Shown: piece by piece, positions 24,377-38,440 of the stretch
Layout: every line of letters starts with the position of its first letter
Position numbering within the stretch: the first letter of the stretch is position 1
Notes under the pieces: generated by a model
Databases searched by the model: none
Seen by the model: the letters and a program-made list of their open reading frames with translations, nothing else
What the model was told of the DNA's origin: nothing
Made by a program: the position numbers and the translations under genes
DNA from: Caprimulgus europaeus
Lineage: Eukaryota > Chordata > Aves > Caprimulgiformes > Caprimulgidae
Assembly (NCBI GenBank): GCA_907165065.1
Contig: OU015524.1
Span: 58,011,295 to 58,075,294 of the forward strand
Reading direction: 5' to 3'
Length of the DNA: 64,000 nt

Positions 24377-27300
24377 GTATGCGTCCGGGTGAAAGGAGTT
24401 TAAATGAGTAGGAATGTTTTTCTTATCTTCCTTAAACGTAAGGGGAAAGCATCCTATCTTGTGTTAGAGTTATCCTCTCGAAAAGCAGCTGTGACAATGG
24501 AGATAACGGCCACTTCCAGTTTGGTTCTGGGCTTTCGGAAAACCCATAGGGTTACAGTGACATTAGGAGTGGAAAACAAGCCCTCTGCAACTTAAAACTG
24601 ATTAGCTAGATAGATATTTTTTTACCTCCAGTAGAGAGAGGGCCAACATGTCCTTGGCAGCTTGCCCCTGCCAGAGAGCAAGGAAGCTTACGAAGCTGCT
24701 CATCAACTCTTGCATTTAGTGCCCACGTTACGAGCAGCAGTGCTGATGGCACTTCTCTTCTTCAGGATGTTCTTGTTCCTCGGCAGACATGCAGAGGGGG
24801 AGAGGAGGGTTGAAGGGAGAGACTGAATGGGAAAGGCAGAAGGAGGCATAAAACCAATCTGTAGTTATCTGGAGTTGATAACCGCACTTGCAAGCAGGAC
24901 TGTAGAGGTTGGAGCTATCACCTGTATTCTTGTCTCCCCTTCAGGCAACATAACTGCATGTTGCTGTTTGTGCGTGGATTTTGGCAAAGGCACTTTTCTG
25001 TCTGTGGTGATTTTTAAGATGCCTGACTACTTGCCATGAAACAATATTTTCTGGAAATTTTGCAGATGAAGTCATTTACACATTTCCCTTGACTTAAATA
25101 ACTCCTGGTATATTTATTATATTTTTCTGTTACAAGAAGTTCCATTACATTTGAGAATTACACAAAGCTGGTTGCACTGTTCTGGTGAGCATCTTTATAC
25201 GTGTGTGTGTACTAAGCATCTTGCATTTATTTATACATATGTGTACACAGATACACGTATGCACGTACAGGTACTTATCATTCAAGACCACTTTTTGTGG
25301 CAGTAGAGTTGCTCTAATTCCAAGATGCAACGTAAAACAAGAAATAGGAAGCTAATTTGCCCCTGTATCTGTTGCTTTCTTGTTTTGAGAGTTTGGAAGA
25401 CAGGTGCCTTCTAGTGATAAGCAATAACAAACTTTTAAAACAGTAACAGTAAATTTAGTTTACTTCATGTTCTTGTTCAGTAAAATTGAACCATACTCCC
25501 TTAAAATAGACAGTACTCCAGCAGGTATCTGTGAACCAGCAGTCTCTTGCTTGTGTTGGTTGTTTTAACAGACCTGTCTAGTAGGATTTACAAAAGTGTG
25601 CTTCTGTCTCTGGTTTAGGCTAGAAGCTGATAGGTCAAGCACGAAGGAATAAATGTGCCATCACTGCAGCTGCAGGAATGCTTTCTTTATAAACATGTAA
25701 TGAAAGGAAAAACTCACTTTTGTTGGTCTTTACAGCAAGAAAAGACTTTGTGTTAAGTGCAAAGTATTTGGTTGTGATTCAACTTAAGCTTTGGGCATAG
25801 TGTGTGGTGTTTGATCAAAAACTAGATTAAATGATTGCCACTCCAATCTCACACCTTGTTTTTGTAAAACTGCTTTTGGTTTCTAGCTTCACCTGGGCAA
25901 AACTGCCCCATTTCAGAGCCTTTCCATCACGTATTACCCATTGCAGTGATCCAGCACCTGTGCCAGGGCTGAGCAGTTATCAAACCTCTATTGCAAATAC
26001 TGGCAAAAAAGGACTATTTATAAACTGCAAATTGAGCAAAACCTGTCACACCCCTCTGATGCCAGGGCGTTGCAAGCACACTGTTTTCCTCTTTAATCTC
26101 AAGTCAACTGTTGGGGAGAAAGCGTAATGGCTTTTGGCTGTTCCTGCAAGTCCTCTGTACTTGCCTATGGAAGGAATGTACTTGACAGGGATTTTTATTT
26201 GTGATATAGAGCATATCCGAAGAGGCTGTTCTTTCATTCTGCTTTAGGCCACCATACATTAGGTCACCTGCTTATCCCAGCCAGTCTAGGGCTGGCAGAT
26301 GCCCCATGTTTTCTTCACAGCACGCCAACTATGGCAACACTCAGGCTCCCCTGATATGCACCAGCCTGACCAGTACAGGTAGGTAGCAACGTAAACTAAA
26401 CTTGCTGTGGAACATTAGCAATTTTTTTTAATGTTTATGAACATGCCATCTGACTGCTAAAGGAATATAAAAATCATGTGAAAGGTACACAAATACTTGT
26501 ACTGTAAAGGGGGTTTTAAGTGTTTGTTTTCTTCTTGCTAACGCCACTGTGGCAATACAATGAAAATCTGTATGTCCCTCACTCACACACCGCATGGCTT
26601 TTGGTATGGCTCCATTTCCTTGTGCCTGAGAGGGAAATTAAGAACCTCATCACTGAGAAGGAATGAGATTTCTCCTCCCTCTGACCAAGGCATCAACTTT
26701 CTGCCCTCATTACTGGTGTTCTTGTCTCACGGTGGTGCTGTGCAACCCTGTTTTCTTGACTTGGTGGTGGTATTGTCATTGCTGCCTGGGCAGTGAGCTG
26801 CAACTCCCAGAGTATGATCCCTTTCTGAGAGGTGGTGTACTGCGGGAGTGATGACAGGGTTTCGTAATGGGTCTTTTGAGAAAGTATTAATACACTATAA
26901 TTGAGCCTGCATGTGTTTGAAAAATTTCAGTTAGTCACGAGAACAATTTTTAGGAGCAACAAGTATCCAGTGCAAAACATTTGTCTGAAATGCAGCTAAT
27001 GTTTTCTCAACAGAGTCCTTCACACTATTAACCATGTCATAAATTACAGCACTGGGAGAAAGTGTCTACAGGCTCCTAGCCTGTTGCTTCTTCACAAGCA
27101 AGTCCAGCTTCACTTGAGTTCGAAGTTTCATGGATATCCCTGCCATCATGTTATTTCAGTTGTTACCTCTGTAGGAAATCTATAATAACCAAATTACTGC
27201 TGCTTTCATAGTTATTAACAAGTTTTAATTACTAGTTTTCTGTAACTGCTTTTATTTGGTTGTTTTTTTCCTTAATAACATCAGTCATTATGTGCAAATA

Positions 27301-30300
27301 AAGTACAAAGTAAAACAAAAAATTAGAACACAAGTCTACTGATTCTGTTCAAAAAGCAAAAATTAGTGAACTGGTAGAGCACTCACACCATACTATTTCA
27401 TCTAACTGGAAAGACATCCACTGTTATATGCCAAAGTGCATGAACAATGTCCAGCCTTCTTATTTGAATTTCTTCAATTTATAAGATTCAGCTGTGGGGT
27501 TGAAAACCTGCTGGATTTTTATTACTGTAAAATATACTCCTCTGTGTAGACTTAAGAAGAAAATGAAAGGGTTGTGTCAGAGTTACAGTTACACAGCAGT
27601 ATTTCTGTACAAGTTGGTTGCGATCCCCTTCAGGGTCAACTTGTTGAATCAGAAGCCAAGTGTCAATACGGGAGAGAAATTTATCTTCAGCTGTTAATCC
27701 ACAGGATCTATCCTTTACCAGCTCAGTAGTCTCATTTAGACATAGAAAGCTGGTTTGCCTCTTGCCTTGCCAAGCCACACTAAGTAGCTGTGTAAAATGA
27801 ATTTAAATGTCATGCATCAGAATAAAATCACTTACAGTGGGGCAGAAAATCAATGTTCGTTAACGAGGGCTGGTTGATCAAGATCTGAGTGTCAGCCAGT
27901 TATACCCAGGTATCATCCTCAGTGCAGACCACCATCCTTTTAATTAGAGAAGATAAAATCATATAAATAAAGCTGTGGCTGTGGAAGATAGTAGATTTAC
28001 ACCATTTGAATTAGCCTTTCACCTCACCTTGAGGCCTGTTCTGTGTTAAGCTTAGATTAATTTCTGCAGCTACATAATACCTTCCCGGTAAACTAAAATT
28101 TTATGCTATGCTAGTCTGCCTTGTGCATGCAGGCCAGTGTTGCCCAAATGCTACCTAGCATGTCAGGCTAAAGAAAAGAAAAGTGTTCTTAAGATCTCTT
28201 CGTTGAACCGGCGGTGTCTGTAGTTTCACACTACCCAGTATGTTTAAGCTGGGTCTGGGTGACAGTTGACAACAGGCAACGCTGAATAACTCTCTCATAC
28301 CCCATATAGTAATTCCCCTTATTTTCAGGAAGACAGTGTGAAAGAATGGCGAAACAGCGTTTTCCTTTTTATATCTGTCTTGGTCTCAGCACAACCATTG
28401 AGTGGTCAGCACTGTATGTTGAGGACCTAATATATCCACTGAACTCCAAGGAAAGGCTGTTCATGACTTGAGCAGTCTTTCTGTTGGCTGGGACCCTAAG
28501 GGCTGGTTCTGCTGCTGGAGGTAAGAACCCAGCAGAGGCCTCTGAGGACCAGGTGGGTCCAAAAAATAGTGTCTTTCATCACACTGTAGTTAGAACAATA
28601 CGTGTGTTTGTAGTGATAGATAAGTATTTAGGTGTGTACAGACCTGCAACACGGTAAGCCTTTAGTAAAGGGAAACTATTTCAAGCAAATGAGATAGCAT
28701 TTTCCCTGTTGATGTGAAAGACACCAAATTTAGTCAGTATCTTCTAGTACCAGCCATTTCTGAGCTCCTCAGTTTGTAGATGCCCAACCTGAAACTTTTC
28801 AGTGTGATGTGTTCACTGTCTGTGAGCTTTTGTTTCCTACGGTAAGTGCCCAGTACATAATGCACTTTTGAAAATTTATTATTAGGTTGACACCTGAAGT
28901 AACAGACATTTTTGGAGCTAGATGCCTGCCATCATCATTTGCAGCATCTTTTGTCCTAGCAGTGAGTGTCATTCTGAGAATGCCTTCTTAGCAGTTGAAA
29001 GTGTGGCTATAGCATATGGAAAGGTAAAAACATAGCTGCAAAATAGCTGGCTTATGTACTCTAAGCAGTGTGGCCTTAGGAAGATGTAATTGGATACTAG
29101 CTGGCTGTAAAGTACACATCCAACTGGATGCTGAAATGAGCCTCTTGCTGGTGCACCTACAGTTATCAATACCTGAACTAATTATTATAAAATGAGTTTT
29201 GATGTCCCTGCATGAGGAGCAATCTTATCTCGGAAGGCAGCATCTTTGACCTCAGTGTACTGTATGTTGATATGATTCTCAGGATTGTTATGTTGCAATT
29301 TTGTAAATTAAAGCCATTTTTTAATAGATCCAATGTCATTGATTTTAGAGGAGACGATTTAGACATGGTAGTTTATTAAACTGAGGAATTGGGATCCAGC
29401 TTAGCTATTTGCAACCTCTGGCCATTTTAAATCCTGGTCGTTGGGTTACTAAATTGAGGTGGATATTTACATTGTCATCCACTGCTCCCTGTGCCACCTG
29501 AGAAATGGTGTTTAGTCTCTGTAGTAATGTGTGGTGTTGCTTTTTTTGACATACTTTTAGGCACTCTAGAATGTGGTTCTAGTTCTAAATTGCTTAGCAA
29601 CTGCTTAGATACTACATCTACCATAGCCTCATCATAGTCAGGTCAGAGGAATTTAGGTAAGTTTTCATTCAGTCCTAAAACTGACCTATAACAGCTGCAC
29701 TGTTATTAGAAAATTTCTGTTGTACAAAGAAACAGTTCCACTTAGTGTAAATGAGTTTAAAATATGCATTCGCTATGTCTTCTTTTCAGTCAGTGTGTGT
29801 GTATACATGCACATGCACGCTTGTGCACATGCAGGCAGGCTGACCTTCCATCAGCATTTCTCTCTTGCTCTGTATGTATAATTCATATTCCATGTCGCTG
29901 GTGCCAGCAAGGCACTTTTTCCGTATTATTTTCTCCAACAGCAGAGTAATGCAGCACTGCTGATGGACTAGAAGGTACTGGTGAGGAAATACAGTAATGG
30001 ACATGGTGCATTAAAATGTCAAAAGGAAAAAGAACGAGGCGGAAATGGGGAATAAATTTTTTAAAAAGAATAATAATATAAATAAAAAACGGAACTCTTT
30101 TAGGTGTTTTATATCCTAGAGCCTGTCAATTTCTGTGCATTATTTCCCAGTCTGGCCCTTTTGATCTTGAAACTTGAGTTTAAAATTCCAATTGTGATTT
30201 TAAAAGCTGTTGTTATGTAGCAGGAAGACTTGAAGTGCTACAGTAAAACTTACCATCTTTAATCCCTGGAGAGAGTATGTATTTTCCATTGTTTTCCCTT

Positions 30301-32396
30301 TCCCCTTAAGCTTGGAGATGCTGTTCTTCTCTGCTGGGAAGTGCATTGGAGTGCAGGAAGGTTAAGTACTCATTCAAGTTTTCTTTGCTTATTCAAACCA
30401 GGCTACTTCTAGATGAAAGGCTGCCAGCTGTGAAATCCCCAAAGTAAACTAGGCTAAGGTAGGACTGGTACCCATAATTGGAGCCAGTGCCAGTCCCTTA
30501 TGTGTTGCCTTTGAAATAAGCCCCTAGCAGAAAGACTCTTTCTGCTCGGTCTTTCATTTAACATTCAGTCACAGGGAAGGAGTTCCTCCTGTTCAAATTC
30601 AGGCCATCACAATTCTCCAGTCTCAAGGTGTCTGGTCATTTTCCCTCTACCCTGCTCCTCCGAACACTCCTAGACTTCAGGTTTCCTTTAGGGATCCTGA
30701 TGGATCACCCTGAAATGAGCCCCACTTTGCTTTCTGTTAGTGCTGGTTGAATACCCAGGCAGAATGTTTCAGTCCATGAAACTACATTTGGCTTCCAAAA
30801 CAGAAAAAAGTCCACGTATAGTTTCAGCTGGAAGACGTGGTGTTGCTTCTTGGCCTCATTGACTGTATCGTGTTTCTGTGGACTCCAAATAGCTGTTGTG
30901 CTTGCTCCACCTGAGGCTGGCGGCGCTGCAGTAACGCGTGGAATATTTTCTCTCTACGGCAGCTTTCTGTGTGATTTGAGGGGTTAAAGTCCAAATATTA
31001 ATGCTTATTGTAACTGTAATTTCTAAAGGAGCTATTAACCAGTATTGACATTTTTCTTGAAAAGGACCCATGCTTCTTCCCTCTTCGTGAGAAATAGTCA
31101 TTTATATCAAGCTAGTTTTTTTATTCTTTCTTTTTTTGAGGGCGCACTTCCTTTCCTCATGTTTTGCTTTTCAAAGCAGAACCATATATGGCTTTTTTCT
31201 ACAACATATTAGGAAAGGTGAAGTACAACTTAGCTTATATGTATTATAGTAAAGGGAGAGCTGGAAATCACACTTTTGTGATTTTATTTTTTTTTAACAG
31301 AGATGCATTTTATAGATCAGCTCAACATTGCTGATAAAATCATGTAAGGATTGGAAGAAACTTTACATGCTGAGCTAGCCAAAGCCGTTTCTTGTGGGAG
31401 ACTGAGAGAAATATATTTTTATCTGGAATTTTGTTTTACTAAAAGGTAAATCCATCATTTTGGAGCCCTGGATGTCACCATGCTGCTGAGCTTGTGCAGG
31501 CAAGCAGTGATTTGGGGAGGCATTTTTTTCTTTTTTGGTTACTCATCAATCAAGTAGACTGCTGTATGCTGCTCGTGCCATTAGAGATTAACCACAGACC
31601 CCAAGAGTCCTACTCCTTTCCTCCTTCAGAGAGTAACTGTTCTTAAATTGTGAAGGCAGAAGTATGTTGGGAAGGAAGGGTGATTTTGAGAGTCATGAAT
31701 GAGAATTTTCATTCATCTTGGAGACATGTCTGATTCGATTATTATTGTGTCAGGATTATTTTTGGCTTGTTTTGGTTATTTAGGAGAGCTGTTGCCCTCT
31801 ATAGAAGTACTAATTATTTTGAAACAATATTGCAGTGTAGGGCTCTGTGTAGTTTGTTAACATTTTACCTCAGAGTTGGATGTTATGTAGAAATTCTGTA
31901 CCTCAAAAGATGATCTTCAGGGCATTAAGAATGCAGTACTTCATTAAATGTTATTGTATAAAAGTAAATAATAAGGGAGGGCTGTAGATTGAGTACTCTT
32001 TCTTGGGTGGCAAGAAATGTTTCAGATGAGGAAACTGGATTTTCACATTGTCTGTCTTCTTGCCTGTTGGCCAGAAGATATACTAGTATAAATCACAGCA
32101 CTAGTCGGGGGGGGAACAAAACTAAAACCATCAAAACAGCAAACCAAAAACGTAGCCATCTGTTTAATGGGACTCATGAAGAAAGCTAATTCCATGGCTG
32201 CTCTGTGAGATTTGGCACATACGTTGTGCAAGTACAAGACTCTGATTGAACAGCCTCAGATTTTTGTGACAGAACAGGGGACGCATAAAAAATAGTAGGA
32301 GAGTTTCAGGTGTTAGAGTGGTTTTAAGGTTTTAGGTTGTTTTGCAGTGGTGGTAGTTGAGAGAAAATTAAACAGGTTTTTTTGGCAATGCTACCT

Positions 32397-32422
32397 GGGG
32401 AAGTATGGGTGGGAGGATGGGG
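32397..32422 (+). other. Intronic G-quadruplex motif
   Basis: The four tracts are GGGG (32397), GGG (32407), GGG (32411) and GGGG (32419), with loops of 6, 1 and 5 nt on the sense strand. It fits the standard quadruplex rule. Confidence 0.7.
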
Positions 32423-33927
32423 AGAGCCCTTCACTTTATTGATGGAGTTCAGATGGGAGCATTGGTTCTAACTGGACATGCAAGTAACCTTTAATCATAT
32501 TAAATAGTAGCATAACAGCAATAAGATTTTTTTAATTATGGCCAGCAGTCTCGCTAACACCTTAAATACCTGTTGCAGTTGTCACAGTAGGTTTCAGGCA
32601 TCTTCTGAGCCAAAGATGAAGAAAAGAGCCAGCTGAAACCATGCTGACATATGCATCACATTGCTTTTGTGAAACTAGAGTGCCACAGTGCCGAGACTGA
32701 TGGTAGTAGTGGTAGTAATAATACTGATAAATATTTAACAGCTCCAGGCTATTGGGCAAAGATAGGTAAGTGAAAATGTGTCTGTTGGGAAATCCCTTTG
32801 GAGAACTTCCTCACTGTGCTGCTGCACATGCACAGTTGTGTTCAGTGTGCTGCCAGACAGATGACATTTAACTATGAAAAGATACACTGAAGAGCTGGCA
32901 TGAAACGTTCAGGATTTTATTAGATTTTCAGATGGCTGCCAGCATAGTAAGCTCTGTGGAGCTGCAGTGGTGCTCAAAAATGGTGCAAGGACTGAACATG
33001 AAGAGACTGTGATGAGAGGACCAGGAGGTCTGCATCCCCAGGTGGAAGAGGAGGGAGCTCAGGGTCCAGCCTCTCCCAAGGCAGTGTCCCCACAGAGGAA
33101 ATAGAATTAGTGCAACACACAGTGTGTCCTTAGCTTCCTGTAGCTTTGTAGCACCACGCTTTGGTGACCTCCTGACTGTTTGTGTGCTGGGAACAGACTC
33201 TTACCCACTTTCAAGTAATCATTCTGGGAGAGAGTTCATAGGGCCTTCCGACTTTTTAATACAGCTATTTATAAACATGCACAAAAAAAGAAGGTGCATA
33301 GTGAGCGAGTCATATGAGTCATTCCCATTTTGATATCAAGTCACACTGGGCTAAATCACCCTTCTTGCCTTTCTGCTTCAGATTGACTGCATCATGCCAT
33401 ACAGGGCAAATTTCTTTTTTTGCTGCAAACCCAGTTCAGCTCTGCTCCTGCTTGCTGGACAGATTACAGCAGCCCTCTTTTACCCATCACACACACACTA
33501 CTTGGGCAAAGAAGTGTATCTCTCCGGTGCTTAGATATTATATCTGATGGGGACAGTATGCAAGCAGCTGCCATTAGAGCTGCTGTTTAAATCCACGTTG
33601 TCAGGAAGGTAGACAGAGGTCACTGAGAGCAAAGCTTTGATGGGACTACAAACCATTTGACTTGGCCCGCATTTTCTGTCACACAGCATTATATTGTATT
33701 TATCCAGGCTGCACTGCGTACAAAGGGCTTAGTTTTTTCTTACACAAATACATTCAGATACAGAGGTCTTGCTGCACTTGTAAGAACGCTGCGCAACAAA
33801 AGCATTTCAGAGAATCCCTGTGGGTTTGGAGACTGGTGACCAAATGCTGTGGTCACTCTGAAATTCAGACCAAAAAGACTTTAATTAACACAAAAGGAGC
33901 TTTGTAAAAACAAAATTAAATAGCTGC

Positions 33928-34018
33928 AACCTAAAAAAACAACAAAACAAACACAAAACAAAACAAAAAAAAAAAACAAGATACCCCCAAAACCCCCAAC
34001 AAACCAAACAACAAAAAA
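33928..34018 (+). repeat. A-rich simple sequence (ACAAA/AAAC units)
   Basis: A run of aacaacaaaacaaacac type units is followed by a pure A-run of about 13 and then cccccaaaacccccaac. No SINE body is visible upstream, so I do not read it as a retroposon tail. Confidence 0.75.
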
Positions 34019-34164
34019 CTACTAGAGTATTTCATTAAGTATCCTTCATGTTTTTCAGTCACACACCCTTACATCATTAGGATCAAATGAAGTTAAGGAT
34101 TTATTTTTCTACTGGCTTGTGCTATGTTTTCCTCACTATATTAATGTACTTCAGTATTCTTCAG

Positions 34165-34240
34165 GCCATTTTTAGATAATTTCTAATCTTGGATTTTTTC
34201 CTCAGTTTTTGTTATCTGTAAAATGGGATAGGGAGATCTA
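34165..34240 (+). repeat. Probable MIR remnant, plus orientation
   Basis: ttttttcctcagtttttgtt and atctgtaaaatgggatagg match the MIR core segment 'cctcagtttcctcatctgtaaaatggggata'. Flanking parts are too decayed to assign. Confidence 0.5.
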
Positions 34241-34870
34241 TTCTGATCTCAGCATGCATTCAGCAGTACAAATGTTGTGTAATTGTGTTGTTAATAGCAT
34301 CCATACTCATGAATTACACGTGCCTTTTATGTTACTCTTCCAGTGTTTGATGTGGTGTGACACTCCTGCATTTTATTGGGTCTTAAATGACTACCAAGTA
34401 GGTAGCCCGTTGGGCAGATGTTTTCACTGGAAAAATGCTTAATGTGATGATAATAGTATGTAAACAAACAATAAGTTTTTGTGGATGCTTTTCTGAGGGG
34501 CTGAATGTTGAATCAGCCTGGTAGGAACAACTAATTTTTAAGTTTTTTCTCCTTCCTTAATTGTTTCTTAGTGAAATTTAAGTAATGGTGATGATGCTAA
34601 AGGCACAAGTATTTGCATAATCAGAAGAAAAATAGTATATTTAGAAAGGCTGTTATTCTTCCAAAAAGTACCTTACACAATAATCTTGAGATCAGCCAGA
34701 TGAAGGAAACAGGCAGTGTGCTTGCTCAGACTGCAGCGAATTACAAGGTGTGATGTGCACTATCACATAATTACGATGCTGAAAGATTATTCCCCTTTTT
34801 AGCATTGCCATTTAGGCCCCGTCATTGGGAAGAATAGTTTGGTGTTGGTTCTGTGTGCCTGATGTCAGCA

Positions 34871-34871
<1 letters not shown>

Positions 34872-34903
<32 letters not shown>
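34872..34903 (+). repeat. (AC)16 microsatellite
   Basis: Sixteen uninterrupted AC units are followed by cccc. Perfect arrays of this length are usually polymorphic. Confidence 0.95.
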
Positions 34904-34905
<2 letters not shown>

Positions 34906-36234
34906 CGTGCAAATCTGGATACTTTTTTGTTTATGTTTCCTAGTGTTTTGTTAGTGTCAGAGCATTTCAGAGCTTTGGCCTCCCCTTTTCATGCATGCAC
35001 ACTCACACAAGTAAAAAAATTTATTTTTCCTTCTAACCTGAAAAAATGGGAAAAAAATCTTGTGACAGCCCTTATGCCTGTCACATCAACAGCTTTCGTG
35101 CTTGCTTTTTTTAAATCTTGTTATAGCAAGTGGTGAGTTTCCCCACTGAACAGAGGAGGAAATGTAAATCCAGGTTAGTACGCTTGTAGTAGCAGGTAAC
35201 GTGACGGGGATACTTAGCTTTCAAATGTAGTGTTGTTAAATTTGTTTTATTTACGTAGGAACTGCCTTTAATGCCCTTGTATAGCTGGTAAAGCAAATAT
35301 TCAGATTTCTTGTGTCTTGGCCTTTGCTAACAGCGCTGATGCACCGATGAACTTCCAGTCGGAGCAAAGTAGGTAATGTTGGGGTTTATTTTCCCTTGCT
35401 CTCTTCTCCCTCCTCCAGCTCTCCCATATTCCTTGACGACAAAAACTGTTTCACTTCTCTGAGGGAGCCCGCAACGTAGCAAGAAGGAAAATCTGTAACA
35501 AAAGAGCATATGTATCTGCATGCACATGTTTATGTGTAAATTCTCCAGGGATAAAGCATTCACAGGTCTCACTCCTGAATTACTCTCATTATAATAACCC
35601 ATTTGATGTCAAAGTATGACAGATTATAAGCGCTTAAGGCTAGTCCCTGCTCAAGACAGATTTAAATAAAGTACTTCTGGTTATTGTGCAGGTCAGTGTG
35701 TTTAAATAACAACCCCCCAAATCATACTTTGACATTTAAAAGAGAGAGGAAATATTGTCATGCTGCAGACCTGGCACAGATAAGCACAGGGCAATTTGGT
35801 CAGTACACTGTGATTTGTGAGTGCAGCCTAACGCAGTCATTTTCACAGTTTGTAATCAAGTAGCCACCTTAGCAGTGTGTCAGCATTAAAAAAAAAAATG
35901 TTCCTTTTTAAATGTTTACACAAATTACTCCCCTGAGGTGCTACAGTGCATTCACTGCAAAACTGATGTAGGTTAAAGATCTGGAGCAGAAATGGCAAAC
36001 TTCCATGAGCTTGTGGGCCATTTTGTTTTTTCACCAGCCAATTGCTCAGGGGCCCAGGTCACAGTAACAGGATAATTTTTCAAGTCCAGTGCAGGATAAC
36101 TGGGAGAAATCCCTACATTAAGCGAGTGCTGTGGGAAGTGTCAGGAAGCACAGTGCAGAGGTGCCTAAATAATAATTGGTGCAAGGATGTGGCCACCAGA
36201 ATGCGTGAAGTGTGACTCCTTGGCAGCTCTTCCC

Positions 36235-36780
36235 TACTTGGGCTGTGCCCTATCTCAGCTCCTGTCCTTGCAGCACTGCTCCTTCGGCATCACCCCACTG
36301 TGCCACGCTGCTGGACTGGGACTCACCCAGCTCCTGACTGGGGTGGCCTCCTGAGCCTGGCCCTGCCTCACAGCAGCGTTCACAAGCAGAGGAAGTGCAG
36401 GAAGGCACATCTCTGGTAGCAGCCTACTTTTGAGGCTCCCCTGTGAATCCCTCCCTTCGCTCAGGCAGACCTGGCTGAGAGGCTCCATATTCTTACTGGA
36501 GGGACTTTCCCTGGGTTTACCCTGGGAGTAGCACCTCTCTCTATGTTCCTCCCTGCTGCTCCTCCTGCATCTGTCTCATCTCCCTTCTTCAGAGGACCCA
36601 TCATCCTCCTGGCCCTAAAAACCTTTGGCACCTAGTGGGGATGTTCCCAACTCTTATTGTTCATTCTTCATTTCCATCTACTCTCCCCTCCATTTCCATC
36701 TTTTCTGCCTCAGACTCTTCTCACCTCCCGCCCTACATGTTTCCATGCTGAACTCACCCTCACGCTCAGTCTGCCACAGG
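36235..36780. other. GC- and pyrimidine-rich intronic stretch, identity unknown
   Basis: This stretch has clearly higher GC than the neighbouring intron, with many ctcctg/cctgcc words on the plus strand. Open frames on both strands here have ordinary low-complexity translations and no motif. It has no CR1 landmark, though it lies about 1 kb from the CR1 fragment that starts at 37608. Confidence 0.4.
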
Positions 36781-37607
36781 ACTTGTTACAGAAGCTGGAT
36801 CATTTTTTCTGACTCTATGAAGGGCTTTTCTCCAGTGTTACATGTTTAAATAAAGAGGAGAGCACAGTGTCAGATGCATGCTAGAAAAACCACAGAAAGT
36901 TGTAGAACTTCTTCCCTCTGCACACAGCAAAAACCTGAGTTTTGACATGTTTCCATATGAAAAGTTGTATCTTTATGTCTTGTCCTGCTGAGAAGCCTAA
37001 TCCACTTTACTAATCATTGTCCATAGCTAAGTCACACCTACTTCTGAACTCAATTTTGTAATTAGTTTAAATTTGTTCAAATCTGAGGAAGACGACAGTA
37101 AAAACCTTCATCAGATGGCAACACTGAGGAGGCACTAAATGACATACCAGCAAATGTTAAATGGAAGAGCTGCAGAGTGACTTCTGTGTAGTAGTTGGAG
37201 ACAACACACTAACCTACTGTCGATTCCAGGTCCAATTAAAGGAAGACATCTCAGTTTAAGCAACACTGCTTGGCAGCTGTGATCACTCAAATGCTCCTTG
37301 GTGTTGTCAGTGCTGCTCTTTCTTACAGTTTCTTCATTCTGCTTTTTAACAATGACCAGATCTTGCGTGTCATCTCCTCTCTTTAAATACATGGACTTCT
37401 GCATTAGCTCAGAAGAAACAATTAGATCTGATGCTGCTTGTTTTGCAGAGAAAAGAGATTAAGTGCAGATTAAGCTTTGGGTAAATTGCAAATGAAGGAA
37501 AACAAGAGCAGAACAGAACCTTCTTAAAAGGGAATGTTTTGAATTTGACCCGTTGTATTTTGGACCCAATAGTACACCAGACTACCAATAGCACAATGAA
37601 GTGACAG

Positions 37608-38440
37608 TCTAGGATCACAGGGTCATTCAGGCTGGAAGGAACCTCAAGAAGTCTCCAGTCCAACCTCCTCCTTAGCAGGCTCAGCTGAGAGTTCAGGGTT
37701 TTGTCCAATTGGGTCTTGAAAACCTCCAAGGACAAGAACTGTACAACCTCTCTGGACCATCAGATCTAATGCCTGACTGTTTTCACTGGGAAGATGATTT
37801 TCTTAGATCCAGTCTAAATTTCTCATGTTTTAACTCTTGACCGTTTTGTCTCATCTTCTCACCATTCCCCACTGTGAAGAGTCCAGCTTCATCTCCTGGC
37901 TGACCTCCTTTTAGTTGCTGGGGGGCTGCTGTTAGGTCTCTGCTCTGGGCTGAACTAGCCCTCATCCTTCAGCCCATCCAGGATGAGTGCTCAAGCCCTG
38001 ATCATCTAGAGGAGCCCTCTGCTAAACTCACTCCAGTTTATCATCATCTTTCCTTTACTGGGGCATCCAAAACTGGACCTAATACTCTAGATGGAGTCTA
38101 ATGAGTGCCAAGTAAGGAGGGGATAATAATTTCTCTCCATCTCCTGGCTCTGCTTCTGGTCACACAGCCCAGGATGTTGTTGGCCCTCTTTGCTGCCGAG
38201 GCATTTTCCTGCCTCGTGCTCAGCTCCCTGTCTACCAAGATGCCCAGGGGCTTTTCAGCAAAGCTGGTCCCCCCGGTCAAGCTCCAGCCACACCGCTGCA
38301 AGGGGCTTGTCCTTCCCAGGTACAGGACCTTGCACTTGTCTCTGTTGACTTTCATAAGGTTCCTGTCAGCACATTCCTCCAGCCTGTCCCTGGGTGGCAG
38401 CCCTTTCCTTGGCCGTAACAACTGGCTCTGGCATTACACA
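37608..38440 (-). repeat. CR1 LINE 3' end with decayed RT/ORF2 C-terminus, minus orientation
   Basis: The 3' end starts at ggatcacagggtcattcagg and continues with ctggaaggaacctcaagaag and tccagtccaacctcctcctt, which are CR1 3' landmarks in reverse. Further in, the minus strand reads DRLEECADRNLMKVNRDKCK (about 38300-38380) and then AAKRANNILGCV, the C-terminal part of CR1 ORF2. Frame is lost between these and the 3' UTR. The left boundary near 38440 is approximate. It is 5'-truncated, as most CR1 copies are. Confidence 0.9.

Noticed and set aside
36235-36780. CpG island or promoter
   Set aside because: GC is raised but CpG is sparse, and there is no transcript or core promoter evidence.
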